DNA from: a bacterium
GTDB taxonomy: Bacteria > Gemmatimonadota > Gemmatimonadetes > Gemmatimonadales > Gemmatimonadaceae
Length of the DNA stretch: 64,000 nt
Direction: 5' to 3'
Assembly: GCA_027484025.1 (NCBI GenBank)
Contig: JAIXTI010000123.1
Span: 1 to 64,000, forward strand
The position numbers and the translations under genes are program-made. The first letter of the stretch is position 1, and each line of letters opens with the position of its first letter. Below, piece by piece: positions 27,592-36,698 of the stretch. The notes under the pieces were generated by a model, which saw only the letters and a list, made by a program, of their open reading frames with translations, was not told where the DNA came from and searched no databases.

Positions 27592-27714
27592 AAAGGTCTT
27601 GCGTCTCGTCACACGAACAAGAGCAGGACTGTCGACTTAACGCGGCCTTAACAGCGGCTCGCGTGCAATTGCCTCAGCGTTGAATAAACTTCTCGCATTT
27701 GAGAAAAGGGAAAC

Positions 27715-28197
27715 TCACAACCATCGGCGCACCGTCGCGCAATAGCGTGCATACTCCTCCGGGAACGCGGTGCGCAAATGCGCTTCCTCGCGTTGCACGA
27801 CGTGCACGAACAACAGGCGCAGCACAATCGGGAGCAGCAGCAGCGCCCCGAGCGAGTGCAACAACAGCACACCGCCCACGTAAAACGCGGTCATGCCCAC
27901 GTACATGGGATTGCGCGTGTGCGCATACACGCCGTGCGCCACCAGTGTCGACGCGGGACGGTTTGGATACACCGCCGTGCGGTGCCGGCGAAACGAAATG
28001 ATTCCGGTGTAGACCAGCGCCAGTCCGATGGCGCCGAGCGCGACGCCAAGCACTTCCAAGAGGCGGTGACCAGGAGGCACCCAGCCAGCGGGAATGACGC
28101 GGTCGATCAAAACCCCCGCGCCCAGCCCCGCCACGAAGAGGGCCGGTGGCGGGAATTTCACCGCGGGGCCGAGGTCCGGCTGGGCGTCGTTCATCAT
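27715..28197 (-). CDS. Isoprenylcysteine carboxyl methyltransferase-like membrane protein
   Basis: A 160-aa membrane protein with four hydrophobic segments and the ICMT/PEMT motif: VAHGVYAHTRNPMYVGM, then EEAHLRTAFPEEYARYCATV near the C-terminus, the conserved SAM-binding region of the Ste14-like family. Bacterial members methylate diverse substrates; true prenyl-cysteine substrates are not established. Start at the first of two tandem ATGs (28195-28197). It lies 32 bp downstream of the M48-like membrane gene on the same strand. Confidence 0.85.
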   Translation of the reverse strand: MMNDAQPDLGPAVKFPPPALFVAGLGAGVLIDRVIPAGWVPPGHRLLEVLGVALGAIGLALVYTGIISFRRHRTAVYPNRPASTLVAHGVYAHTRNPMYVGMTAFYVGGVLLLHSLGALLLLPIVLRLLFVHVVQREEAHLRTAFPEEYARYCATVRRWL

Positions 28198-28229
28198 GCG
28201 TTGTTCGTCATGCCGGAGAATGTACCGCG

Positions 28230-29408
28230 TCAGTCCCCCGGCAACATCGCCCACAGCGCGGGGCGTCCCACATTGCAGTGCACCGCACGCGAGAGCGGCG
28301 TGAGCGCCCCCCAGTTCATCCAAAGGGCGTGCCGCGCCAGATGATGGGCGTGCACAGAACCAAGCGGTGACGAGGTACCTGACAGCCGCGCAATACGGTT
28401 GGCACGCGACGGGACCGGATGAAAAATGCGCTCGACATTCCGTGCGCGCGTGGGTTCGTCGTCCTGCCACTTGTCGAGCAGCTCGATGCCGGTGCGTACC
28501 TGAGCGACACCGTGCACGGTGGCGGCGCTGCGATCGGCGGCATACACGGCCGCGCGAGATGGCGTGGGCAGCACGAGCACGCCCACGAAGGCCCAGAGCG
28601 TCATCCCCGCCATGATCGTGACCAAGCCGGCGGCCGTGGCCGGCGTGGCGGCAGTGGCGAGCAGCACCACCCCCAACCCCGCCGTATTCCAGGCCAGGGC
28701 GCCCAAGACGCCGCGCGTATGCGCGCCGCTGGCGGCAATCGCCTGCCGACGCGCCAGCTGCGCCGCGAGCACGTCGACCGGTAACATGGCCCAGCGACGC
28801 GGTACCACGAGCGTGCCCGGCAGCACCCCGCTCCACCCGCCAACGAACCCCTCGTCGGCCGTCTCCAGCACCTGCACCCGCGCCGCTGGAATGCCGGCCT
28901 TTTCGGCCGCCTGAGCCACCACCGGCGGCATCGGGACGCGTTCCAGGCGGGCAATCACACGCGCCAGCGGGCCCCTGAACTGCGCCAGCAGCATCTGCAC
29001 GCCCACGAACACCATCACCGCGGCCAGCACACCGCCACGGCGCGCCGCGACCATGAGCACGGTCCCCGTCAGCATCCATACGACCCACTGGACCGTGATG
29101 CCTCGAACCCAGGTTCCGAACCAGCTCGGGGCATTGTCGCGTCGCCGAACGACCCACGCCCCGCCTACCAAATCGAACAGAAAGAAGAGGCCGAACACCA
29201 ACAAAAAGAACAGCCCCACCGCGAACATGGAGCGAGCCACCGATATCTCGGTGGTGGTCGGGAAACCGACCGAGGGAATGTCGAACGCCAGCAGGCAACC
29301 CGCGGCGAGGACGGCCGTGCCGACGCCGGAAATGCCGAGATAGAGTCGTGACCGCGCGTAGGTCAGAGCGCCGAAGCCGGCGCGGGAGGATGTGATGGGT
29401 GTTGTCAT
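28230..29408 (-). CDS. M48-like membrane protein with degenerate zinc motif
   Basis: A 392-aa protein with two strong N-terminal hydrophobic regions (28-45 and 60-85), two more near 105-145, and a soluble region resembling the M48 (HtpX/Ste24) core: FVGGWSGVLPGTLVVPRRW at 188-206. In M48 enzymes this is followed by LAHELGH; here the aligned residues are LAAQLAR (214-220), so both His and the catalytic Glu are lost (Ala216, Gln217, Arg220). It is probably not a peptidase. Start ATG at 29406-29408 has no SD; the longer frame to 29678 is antisense to phoD. The M48 relationship is by eye. Confidence 0.6.
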   Translation of the reverse strand: MTTPITSSRAGFGALTYARSRLYLGISGVGTAVLAAGCLLAFDIPSVGFPTTTEISVARSMFAVGLFFLLVFGLFFLFDLVGGAWVVRRRDNAPSWFGTWVRGITVQWVVWMLTGTVLMVAARRGGVLAAVMVFVGVQMLLAQFRGPLARVIARLERVPMPPVVAQAAEKAGIPAARVQVLETADEGFVGGWSGVLPGTLVVPRRWAMLPVDVLAAQLARRQAIAASGAHTRGVLGALAWNTAGLGVVLLATAATPATAAGLVTIMAGMTLWAFVGVLVLPTPSRAAVYAADRSAATVHGVAQVRTGIELLDKWQDDEPTRARNVERIFHPVPSRANRIARLSGTSSPLGSVHAHHLARHALWMNWGALTPLSRAVHCNVGRPALWAMLPGD

Positions 29409-29500
29409 GGGGAGGTAACGCGTCGGTACAGATTTTGGTTTTCGCCATTTTTCTCGGGCGATGCCGCTCGCGTTTTCATTGGGGAGCGGTAGGCTATGGC

Positions 29501-31039
29501 ATGGACCGTCGACTCTTCGTTTCCGACCTCGCCCGCTACGCCGCGCTCTGCGCCGTCGTCCCCAACGTGTGGCGCGTGACCAGCCGCCCCCGCTTTGCCG
29601 ACGACCCGTTCCAGTTGGGGGTCGCCTCGGGTGATCCCACGGCCTCGGGCGGCGTCCTGTGGACGCGCCTCGCGCCACGCCCCCTCGAACCCGAGGGAGG
29701 AATGGACGGGTTGCGCACGACCGTCAATTGGGAAGTCGCGGACGACGACGGCTTCACCAAGATCGTGAAAAAGGGCACGGCCACCGCGGCGCCGGAGCTG
29801 TCGTACAGCGTGCACGTCAATCTCGACGGCCTCCCCGCCGATCGCTGGTACTTCTATCGCTTTCAGTCGGGCGGGGCCACCAGCAGCGTAGGACGATTCC
29901 GGACCGCGCCCGCCGAGGGCTCGCTCACCCCGCTCTCGCTCGGCGTGGCGTCCTGCCAGCACTGGGAGCAGGGACTCTTCACCGCACTCGGCCACCTCGC
30001 GCGCGAAGAGATCGACCTCGTGACGCATCTTGGCGATTACATCTACGAGTACGCCGGCAACCCGCGCACGGTGCGGACCCACGCCGGCCTCGAGATTCGC
30101 ACGGTCGACGATTACCGCCGCCGCTACGCGCAGTACAAAACCGATCCGCATCTGCAGGCCGCGCACGCACGGTGTCCGTGGGTGGTCACGTGGGACGATC
30201 ACGAAGTCGACAACAACTACGCGGGACTGGTTGGCGAGAACGGGTTCGAAAGCGTCGAGCAGATGCGTACCCGTCGTGCGGCCGCGTATCAGGCCTGGTG
30301 GGAGCACCAGCCGGTGACCGTGCCTCGGGCGCAATCGTGGGCGGATCTCAACATCACGCGCAGCATCAATTGGGGAGCGCTCGCTCGCTTCTGGGTGCTC
30401 GATACGCGCCAGTATCGCGATGATCAGGCGTGCAACGATGGTACGCAGCTCATGTGCGATGCCGCGCGCGATCCCCGTCGCGGCTTGCTCGGGGCCGCGC
30501 AGGAGCAGTGGCTCACCAATGGGCTCGGCGCGTCGCGCTCACACTGGCAGGTGTTGGCGCAGCAGATCATGATGGCGCCCTATGATGCCGCGCCGGGCGC
30601 CGACGTGCGCGTGTCGATGGATCAGTGGAGCGGCTATCCGGTGGCGCGCGACCGGTTGCTGAACGAAGTCGCCAAGCGCGCACCCAACCGTACGGTCGTG
30701 CTCACCGGCGACATTCACACGAATTGGGTGAACGAACTGCACAGTGATTTCTCGCGTCCCGACAAGCCCGTGGTGGCGGCGGAGTTCGTGGGTACGAGTA
30801 TCTCGTCAGGGGGCGATGGTGCCGCAGTCACTTCGCAGCGCTTCGACGCCATGAAGCGCGAGAACCCGCACCTCAAGTGGTTCGAAAACCGCCGTGGCTA
30901 CTTCAAGTGCACGGTCAACGCCGATAGTTGGACCACCGATTATCGCAGCGTGGCGTTCGTGGAGAAACCCGATGCACCGGTAACGACCTCGAGTTCGTGG
31001 CGCGTCACGCACGGCAAGCCGGGGATCATGGCCGTTTAA
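29501..31039 (+). CDS. phoD: PhoD-family alkaline phosphatase/phosphodiesterase
   Basis: A 512-aa metallophosphatase of the PhoD family, which releases phosphate from mono- and diesters outside the cell. The N-terminal PhoD domain has FQLGVASGDPTASGGVLWTR. The metallophosphoesterase core shows LGVASCQHW, THLGDYIYEY, WDDHEVDNNY (Asp and His ligands) and LTGDIHTNWV. The N-terminus MDRRLFVSDLARYAALC lacks a clear twin-arginine motif but could be an atypical export signal. ATG at 29501 with GGAG at 29483. Its stop overlaps that of the convergent antiporter gene. Confidence 0.92.
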   Translation: MDRRLFVSDLARYAALCAVVPNVWRVTSRPRFADDPFQLGVASGDPTASGGVLWTRLAPRPLEPEGGMDGLRTTVNWEVADDDGFTKIVKKGTATAAPELSYSVHVNLDGLPADRWYFYRFQSGGATSSVGRFRTAPAEGSLTPLSLGVASCQHWEQGLFTALGHLAREEIDLVTHLGDYIYEYAGNPRTVRTHAGLEIRTVDDYRRRYAQYKTDPHLQAAHARCPWVVTWDDHEVDNNYAGLVGENGFESVEQMRTRRAAAYQAWWEHQPVTVPRAQSWADLNITRSINWGALARFWVLDTRQYRDDQACNDGTQLMCDAARDPRRGLLGAAQEQWLTNGLGASRSHWQVLAQQIMMAPYDAAPGADVRVSMDQWSGYPVARDRLLNEVAKRAPNRTVVLTGDIHTNWVNELHSDFSRPDKPVVAAEFVGTSISSGGDGAAVTSQRFDAMKRENPHLKWFENRRGYFKCTVNADSWTTDYRSVAFVEKPDAPVTTSSSWRVTHGKPGIMAV

Positions 31040-32832
31040 CGCGGCGGTGTCGCGGTTGGCATCATCATCGACGTGAACTCACGCGTGTGCATGCGTCCAC
31101 CGCCGCGCAGCTGTTGAATCACGTCGTCCGCGCGATCGTCGTCACAGCCGACGGAGCGCAGGCTGTGATACGCCATGCCGAATGCGAGTTCACGCTCGCC
31201 CATGAGGGCCTTGCTTACCCCGAGCTGCTCGAAGAACTCCTGCTCGGTATCGGCGTGTGTGCGCACGATGATGTCGATGTCCGCGTTCTTGGCGCGCGCG
31301 AGTTCGATGATGTGCCGCGCGTGATACGGATCGGGTGAGGCAATCACGAGCAGTCGTGCAAACTCCGGGCGGGCATGCTCGAGAATGCCGGGCCGAGTAG
31401 CGTCACCGTATACCGCCGTCACGCCCAGTGTGCGCATGGCGTCGACGACGCGACGGTCCTGATCGATGGCAATGAATGGCACGCCGATGCGCTGAAAGGC
31501 TTCGCCGATGGTGCGCCCCACGCGGCCGTACCCAATGAGTATGGCGTGATTCGCCGGCGTGGCCATCCAGAGATCGGTCGTGACCAGGCGTGGGGCTTTC
31601 TGTCGCTCCAGCCGATCGAGCAGCTTGGGAAAACGTGACAGCCAGCTGTCGATCTTGCTCACCAGCCAGAACAGGAACGGATTGAGTACGATGGTGCACA
31701 ACGCGCCGGCGAGGATGAGACTGCGTCCTTCATCGGACAGCACGCCAAGCTTTACGCCAAGTGCGGCGAGGATGAAGGAAAACTCGCCGATCTGTCCGAG
31801 GCTCGCCCCCAAGCGCAGTGAGGCGCCGAGCGGATGACGCAGCAGCACCATGAGGATCGTCGACACGACGGTGTTGCCCAGGAGAATTACACCGACCGTG
31901 GCCGCGACCTTGAGCGGCTGCTGCAGCAGCACCTGCGGGTCGATGAGCATCCCCGCCGACACGAAGAAGATGACGGCAAAGGCATCCTGCATGGGGAGCG
32001 CGTCGGCACCCGCGCGATAGCTCAGGTCGGACTCGCTGATGACCACGCCGGCCACGAATGCCCCAAGCGCGAACGAGACGCCGAACAACGCCGCCGCGCC
32101 CACCGCGACGCCCATTGCCACCGCCAGAACCGCGAGCGTAAAGAGCTCACGCGACCCGGTGCGCGCGACATGCGTGAGCAGCCACGGCACCGCACGCCGG
32201 CCGACAGCCGCCATGAGTAGAATGAAGGCGGCAACCTTGACGACCGTAAGGGCAACGACCTTCGCGAGCGCGACGCCGTCCGTTGCCGCACCGCTCGCGC
32301 TACCGCCCACCGCCTCGAGCACCGCCGGCAGCAGCACCAGCGCGATGACGACAAACAAGTCCTCGACAACCAGCCACCCCACCGCAATTCGGCCGTCGAC
32401 CGAGTCGAGGAGATTGCGGTCTTCGAGCACGCGCAACACGACGACGGTGGAGGCCACCGACAACGACAGGCCGAAGACGATGGCACCACCCGCCGCCCAT
32501 CCCCACGAGAGGGCGAGCGACGTGCCCAGCGCGAGGGCGACGAGCATCTGCAGCAGCGCGCCGGGCAGCGCGATGCGCCGCACCTTCATGAGATCGCCCG
32601 GGGAGAAATGCAGGCCGACGCCGAACATGAGCAGAATGACGCCGATTTCGGCCAACTGGCCCGCCAGTTCCACGTCGGCGACGAACCCCGGTGAATGGGG
32701 CCCGAGGGTCATGCCGGCGAGCAGATAGCCCACGAGCGGCGGCATGCGCAGCTTCGCGGCGATCAGACCGAACACGAACGCGACGCCGAAGGCGCCGGCC
32801 AGTGTGACGAGGAGGGCGGTCTCTGGGTGCAT
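31036..32832 (-). CDS. CPA2 cation:proton antiporter with RCK domain (YbaL/KefB type)
   Basis: A 598-aa protein with about 12-13 membrane helices of the CPA2 fold (GYLLAGMTLGPHSPGF, GVILLMFGVGLHFSPGDL, VEDLFVVIALVLLP), followed by a cytosolic RCK/TrkA-N nucleotide-binding domain starting HAILIGYGRVGRTIGEAFQ. Family members exchange K+ or Na+ for protons under control of a bound nucleotide. The C-terminal RCK-C domain is absent or very short. Single-gene unit. Convergent with phoD, with overlapping stop codons. Confidence 0.9.
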   Translation of the reverse strand: MHPETALLVTLAGAFGVAFVFGLIAAKLRMPPLVGYLLAGMTLGPHSPGFVADVELAGQLAEIGVILLMFGVGLHFSPGDLMKVRRIALPGALLQMLVALALGTSLALSWGWAAGGAIVFGLSLSVASTVVVLRVLEDRNLLDSVDGRIAVGWLVVEDLFVVIALVLLPAVLEAVGGSASGAATDGVALAKVVALTVVKVAAFILLMAAVGRRAVPWLLTHVARTGSRELFTLAVLAVAMGVAVGAAALFGVSFALGAFVAGVVISESDLSYRAGADALPMQDAFAVIFFVSAGMLIDPQVLLQQPLKVAATVGVILLGNTVVSTILMVLLRHPLGASLRLGASLGQIGEFSFILAALGVKLGVLSDEGRSLILAGALCTIVLNPFLFWLVSKIDSWLSRFPKLLDRLERQKAPRLVTTDLWMATPANHAILIGYGRVGRTIGEAFQRIGVPFIAIDQDRRVVDAMRTLGVTAVYGDATRPGILEHARPEFARLLVIASPDPYHARHIIELARAKNADIDIIVRTHADTEQEFFEQLGVSKALMGERELAFGMAYHSLRSVGCDDDRADDVIQQLRGGGRMHTREFTSMMMPTATPPR

Positions 32833-32941
32833 GCTGCAAACTACTGCCGAGCGGCGCCCCGTCGTACCTCGGGGTGCCAGATGGCGATTGCGTCATCGGC
32901 GATGCCACCGGGTATGCCGCGGCTGTGGCTGCCGCCCCGCG

Positions 32942-33970
32942 TCAACGATCGAGAAGCGCGAGCAGCGCGAACGTCGCGAGCCAATGCTCACCCATGTAAT
33001 CACCGGCTACGTGCGGCAAACTCGCGGCCAGGTGTCGCGCGGCGGTATCGTGCGCCACCTGACGACGTGCGTCGTCTGCCGGCAGCGCACGAGCAATGGC
33101 GCGCCAGCACCAGGCACGCGAGAGGTTGAGCCCGTCGAGGTGCGCGATCTTGCCGTCGCTGCGATCGCTCACGAAAGCGGGGGTGAAGAGCGTAGCGGGC
33201 TCGCCTGTCGGTACGCGAGGGAGAAAGGCGTCGAACCACGGCACAAAGGCGGCGCCGTCGAGCACCACGCGCATACACTCGGCTTCCATGAGCGCCGACG
33301 ACAGAAAATCGTCGCCTCCGGGCTCCCACGCCTGACAGTCGCGGTCGCTGAGGAACCAGCGCTGCGCTGCGTCGCGTACCATGGCCGACAGTGCCGTGTG
33401 GCCGGCGGCATCGGCATACTCGAGCGCAAGTCGACACGCGAATGCCGAATTGAAGTGCGTGCCCACCCGAATGGGATAGGTGGCCTTTGGCAAAAAGGAC
33501 ATGAAGCGGCCCACGAACACATCGGTGAGTGGCTGCAGCACCGCTGCCCACTGTCTCCCGGCGTCGTGCTCATGCCGGTCCAGCTCGGCTTGCAGAGCGA
33601 GGATCCACGCCCATCCGTACGGGCGCTCGAAGCCGGCGCGTGACGGATGCGCGGCATACTGCACTTCCGTGTGCATCTTTCCCGCCGTGAACTGCGACTC
33701 GAAGAGCGCATGAATGCGCGTCCCGGTGTCATCGTGCGGGTCGTTTGCGAGCGTCGTGCGGTACAGCGTCGCCAGCAGCCAATAGCCGTGCACGCATGAA
33801 TGCCAGTCGAAGCTGCCATAGAACACCGGATGCAGCGCGGCCGGCCCCATGGCATCGCCATCGTTGAGCAACACGTGGTCGAGCTTGTTGGGATACTCAC
33901 GCTGCACGTGCGACAACGCGAGATGCGCGAAGTGCACGGCGGTGGCGCGGTCGAGCACAGGGAGTGTCAT
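32942..33970 (-). CDS. DUF2891 protein
   Basis: A 342-aa soluble protein of the DUF2891 family with an all-helical, toroid-like pattern. Family motifs include HPVFYGSFDWHSCVHGYW, RPYGWAWILAL, and GGDDFLSSALMEAECMRVVL. Several conserved His and Trp residues suggest an enzyme or sugar/peptide-binding protein, but no activity is established. It is 11 bp downstream of the DUF979 gene, a common gene neighbourhood with the 5-oxoproline-type transporter. ATG at 33968-33970 without clear SD. Confidence 0.88.
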   Translation of the reverse strand: MTLPVLDRATAVHFAHLALSHVQREYPNKLDHVLLNDGDAMGPAALHPVFYGSFDWHSCVHGYWLLATLYRTTLANDPHDDTGTRIHALFESQFTAGKMHTEVQYAAHPSRAGFERPYGWAWILALQAELDRHEHDAGRQWAAVLQPLTDVFVGRFMSFLPKATYPIRVGTHFNSAFACRLALEYADAAGHTALSAMVRDAAQRWFLSDRDCQAWEPGGDDFLSSALMEAECMRVVLDGAAFVPWFDAFLPRVPTGEPATLFTPAFVSDRSDGKIAHLDGLNLSRAWCWRAIARALPADDARRQVAHDTAARHLAASLPHVAGDYMGEHWLATFALLALLDR

Positions 33971-33981
33971 CTGGACGGCGA

Positions 33982-34935
33982 TTACCGTGGAAACGCGAAG
34001 AGCGACAGCAGGACGATGTTGGCCGCGAGCAGGACGAGTGCCGTGGGGACCTGCGCCTTGATGACACCGTAGCGATCGTGCAACTCGAGTAGGGCGGCGG
34101 ACACGATGTTGAAGTTGGCCGCCATGGGTGTCATGAGAGTGCCGCAGAAGCCCGAGAGCATCCCAATGGCCGTCACGATTACCACGTCGCCGCCGTACTG
34201 CTGCACGACCAGCGGCAGGCCAATACCGGCGGTCATGACCGGGAAGGCCGCAAACGCGTTGCCCATGATCATGGTGAACAGCGCCATGCCAATGGCATAC
34301 GCTGCCACCGCGGCCACTGGTGAGCCCAGCGGCAGATACGTGGTGGCGAGGGTGCTCACCACCTTCCCGACCCCTGCGGCGGCAAAGACGGCGCCGAGTG
34401 CGGCCAACGATTGCGGCAGCACCGCCGCCCATCCAACGCTATCCATGAGCCTTCGTGCTTCGACAATGGGGGCGGCAGCCGGTGGCCGCAGCATGATGAA
34501 GCCGGTGAGCAGCCCCAACACCGTGGCCACGCCAAGTGCAATCTGCGTAACCTGCTTGGGATCGACGAGCGGGTGCCCGTTGAACGTGAGGTCTTTCAGC
34601 AGCAGGCTGCCGAGGAACGTGGCGAAGGGAACGACCAGCACTGGCACGAAGAGTCGATTGCCATATCGCTGCGCCGATGCGGCGCGTTGCGGTGCGGTAA
34701 CCGATTCGCGTGCGTCCTGCCCCAGCCCGGTGGCTGCAGTGGCCACCATGACGATCACGAGCAGACCACTCGCGAGACTGCTGATGTACGAGCCAGCAAA
34801 GAAGAGCAACGCGTACACACCCCAGAACAGTGTGTTGCGCCAGCGACGCGGGTTGCTGTCGTCGCGTGCGTTCACCAGCGCGATACCACCGGTGAGCAGC
34901 CCCATGAGCACGTAGATCGCTTCGAGCGTGATCAT
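33982..34935 (-). CDS. DUF979 permease subunit (5-oxoproline-type transporter)
   Basis: A 317-aa membrane protein with about nine helices. It pairs with the DUF969 subunit; database naming links this pair to 5-oxoproline (pyroglutamate) transport because they cluster with oxoprolinase and pyrrolidone-peptidase genes. Family-like segments include GNAFAAFPVMTAGIGLPL and GFCGTLMTPMAANFNIVSAALLEL. ATG at 34933-34935 overlaps the DUF969 stop by 4 bp. Neither oxoprolinase nor pyrrolidone peptidase is present in the window, so the substrate remains tentative. Confidence 0.88.
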   Translation of the reverse strand: MITLEAIYVLMGLLTGGIALVNARDDSNPRRWRNTLFWGVYALLFFAGSYISSLASGLLVIVMVATAATGLGQDARESVTAPQRAASAQRYGNRLFVPVLVVPFATFLGSLLLKDLTFNGHPLVDPKQVTQIALGVATVLGLLTGFIMLRPPAAAPIVEARRLMDSVGWAAVLPQSLAALGAVFAAAGVGKVVSTLATTYLPLGSPVAAVAAYAIGMALFTMIMGNAFAAFPVMTAGIGLPLVVQQYGGDVVIVTAIGMLSGFCGTLMTPMAANFNIVSAALLELHDRYGVIKAQVPTALVLLAANIVLLSLFAFPR

Positions 34936-35636
34936 GCGCGTGGCTCCGCATTGACGGAGCGCTCGCGTTCGGCGCGCACGGCGCTCGTGATGTCTCGGTC
35001 GAGCATCAGCAGGCGCGCCCCGTGCACGACAAACGCAATGATCGCCGTGGGAATGGCCCATCGCGCCAGCTGCAACGGCTCCACGACAATGCCATTCTGC
35101 TCGAGGAATCCACGAATGAGCAGGATGGAGCCGATGGCCACGAAGACATCTTCGCCGAAGAACATCCCCACGTTGTCGCTCGCCGCGGCCATGCTCTTGA
35201 TGCGTTCGCGCGTGTGTGCGGGCAACGTACCGTGCGTGTTGTCGGCGGCCCCTTCTGCCATAGGCGCTACCAGCGGCCGTACCATTTGCGCGTGTCCGCC
35301 AAGGGACACCAGTCCCAGCGCCGATGTGGCTTGCCGGAGTGCGAGATAGACCAGCAAGACACGTCCGGCCGTCGCCGCTTGAATGCGACTGATGACCTCC
35401 CGCGAACGCTCCTTGAGCCCCGAGCGTTCGGCCAGCCCGATGACCGGCAGCGCGAGCCACACGATGGCGATGTACCGGCTGTCGACGAATGCTTTGCCGA
35501 AGGCGGAAATGACCTCGGGGAGCGACTGGCCACTGACGAGCCCCGTGGCCACGCCGGCGAGTGTCACCACGAGCAGCGCGTTGAGCCGCAGCGCGAATCC
35601 CACGATGACGATGAGAATTCCGATCAGGGGGAGCAT
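34932..35636 (-). CDS. DUF969 permease subunit (5-oxoproline-type transporter)
   Basis: A 234-aa membrane protein with six or so helices, the partner of DUF979. Recognisable segments are MLPLIGILIVIVGFALRLN, ALPVIGLAERSGLKER and the conserved LVAPMAEGAA followed by SDNVGMFFGEDVF. First gene of the DUF969-DUF979-DUF2891 operon. The start at 35634-35636 is the first ATG that begins the conserved helix; the open frame continues to 36032 on the antisense of the ChaN gene and is rejected. Confidence 0.88.
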   Translation of the reverse strand: MLPLIGILIVIVGFALRLNALLVVTLAGVATGLVSGQSLPEVISAFGKAFVDSRYIAIVWLALPVIGLAERSGLKERSREVISRIQAATAGRVLLVYLALRQATSALGLVSLGGHAQMVRPLVAPMAEGAADNTHGTLPAHTRERIKSMAAASDNVGMFFGEDVFVAIGSILLIRGFLEQNGIVVEPLQLARWAIPTAIIAFVVHGARLLMLDRDITSAVRAERERSVNAEPRA

Positions 35637-35742
35637 GGCGACCACGTTACTTCGCAAACCGGTCCGGCACCATGGAGCCGCACGAGACATGGCGGTACCT
35701 TTCCTGTCGGGTTTCCCTCTCATTGGCCACCGCCAGGTCCGC

Positions 35743-36693
35743 ATGTCGCTGCGTTTCCCCTCCACCATCGCCCTCAGCGTGTGCGCGCTGCTCACGACCG
35801 CCTGTATGTCCGGCGGTCGCGCGGCGTACCTGCCCTCGTTGCAGGCCGAGCCCGCGCTTCGCGTGTACGACACGAAGGCGCAGAAGTTCATCCCCTTCGG
35901 GCAACTGGCGACGGCGATCGCGTCGAAGGACCTCGTGTTCTTCGGGGAGCAGCACAACGATCCCGCCACACATGCGGCGGAGACGGCGGTGCTTGCCGCA
36001 CTGGGTGAGCGTCGGTCACGCGTCGTGCTCACCCTCGAGATGTTCGAGCGGGACGTGCAGCCTGTCCTCGATCAGTATCTGGCGGGCACGATTTCCGAAG
36101 AGAAGTTTCTCGCCGCCTCCCGTCCGTGGGACAACTACGCGACCGATTATCGCCCCATGGTGGAGCTTGCCCGGGTCCGCGGATGGCCGGTAGTGGCGGC
36201 GAACGTCCCGCGCCGTCTGGCAAGTGCCGTCAGCCGACGCGGCCTGGCCGTGCTCGACACGATGAACGCGCGTGATCGTGGTTACATGGCGCGTGAGCAT
36301 TCGTGCCCGAAAGACGCGTACTACGCGAAGTTCGCCGAAACAATGCAGGGGCACAGCGCCGGCGGCGGACCGCCTACTGCAGCCGACCAGGCGGCCATGG
36401 CGCAGATGACCGATCGCTTCTACGAAGCGCAGTGCGTGAAGGACGAAGCGATGGGTGAAGCGATTGCTGACGCGTTCACGCGGTCACCCAAAGGCACGGT
36501 GATCTTTCAGGTGGACGGCGCGTTTCATAGCGATAACGGACTCGGCACCGTCGAGCGCGCCCGCCGCCGAGTGCCCAAGGCGTCGAGCGTCGTACTGAGC
36601 GCCATTCCCGTGGACGATCTTTCCAAGGCCAACGGCGACGACAAGCGCAGCACGGCCGACTACCTGCTTTTCACGCGCGCGCCAAAGAAGTAA
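35743..36693 (+). CDS. ChaN/haem-binding-uptake (Tiki-like) family lipoprotein
   Basis: A 316-aa lipoprotein: signal with lipobox LTTAC (Cys21), then a ChaN-type alpha/beta domain with the family motif FFGEQHNDPATH and VLTLEMFERDVQP, and late VIFQVDGAFHSDNGLG. ChaN-like proteins bind haem or have EreA/Tiki-like metal sites (Glu and His of GExH); activity here is unknown. The ATG at 35743, after AGG, begins the signal; an in-frame ATG at 35689 would extend it by 18 residues. Divergent from the transporter operon. Confidence 0.85.
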   Translation: MSLRFPSTIALSVCALLTTACMSGGRAAYLPSLQAEPALRVYDTKAQKFIPFGQLATAIASKDLVFFGEQHNDPATHAAETAVLAALGERRSRVVLTLEMFERDVQPVLDQYLAGTISEEKFLAASRPWDNYATDYRPMVELARVRGWPVVAANVPRRLASAVSRRGLAVLDTMNARDRGYMAREHSCPKDAYYAKFAETMQGHSAGGGPPTAADQAAMAQMTDRFYEAQCVKDEAMGEAIADAFTRSPKGTVIFQVDGAFHSDNGLGTVERARRRVPKASSVVLSAIPVDDLSKANGDDKRSTADYLLFTRAPKK

Positions 36694-36698
36694 CCGCG

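Noticed and set aside
27474-27683. A 69-codon forward frame in the GT2 upstream region
   Set aside because: No SD, no recognisable composition, and it lies across the inverted repeats; more likely regulatory DNA.
30539-30742. Small reverse-strand frames inside phoD and other genes
   Set aside because: No independent start signals or motifs; they overlap strongly supported genes.
36016-36354. Reverse-strand frame within the ChaN gene
   Set aside because: Shadow of the lipoprotein gene, which has a lipobox and family motif on the forward strand.
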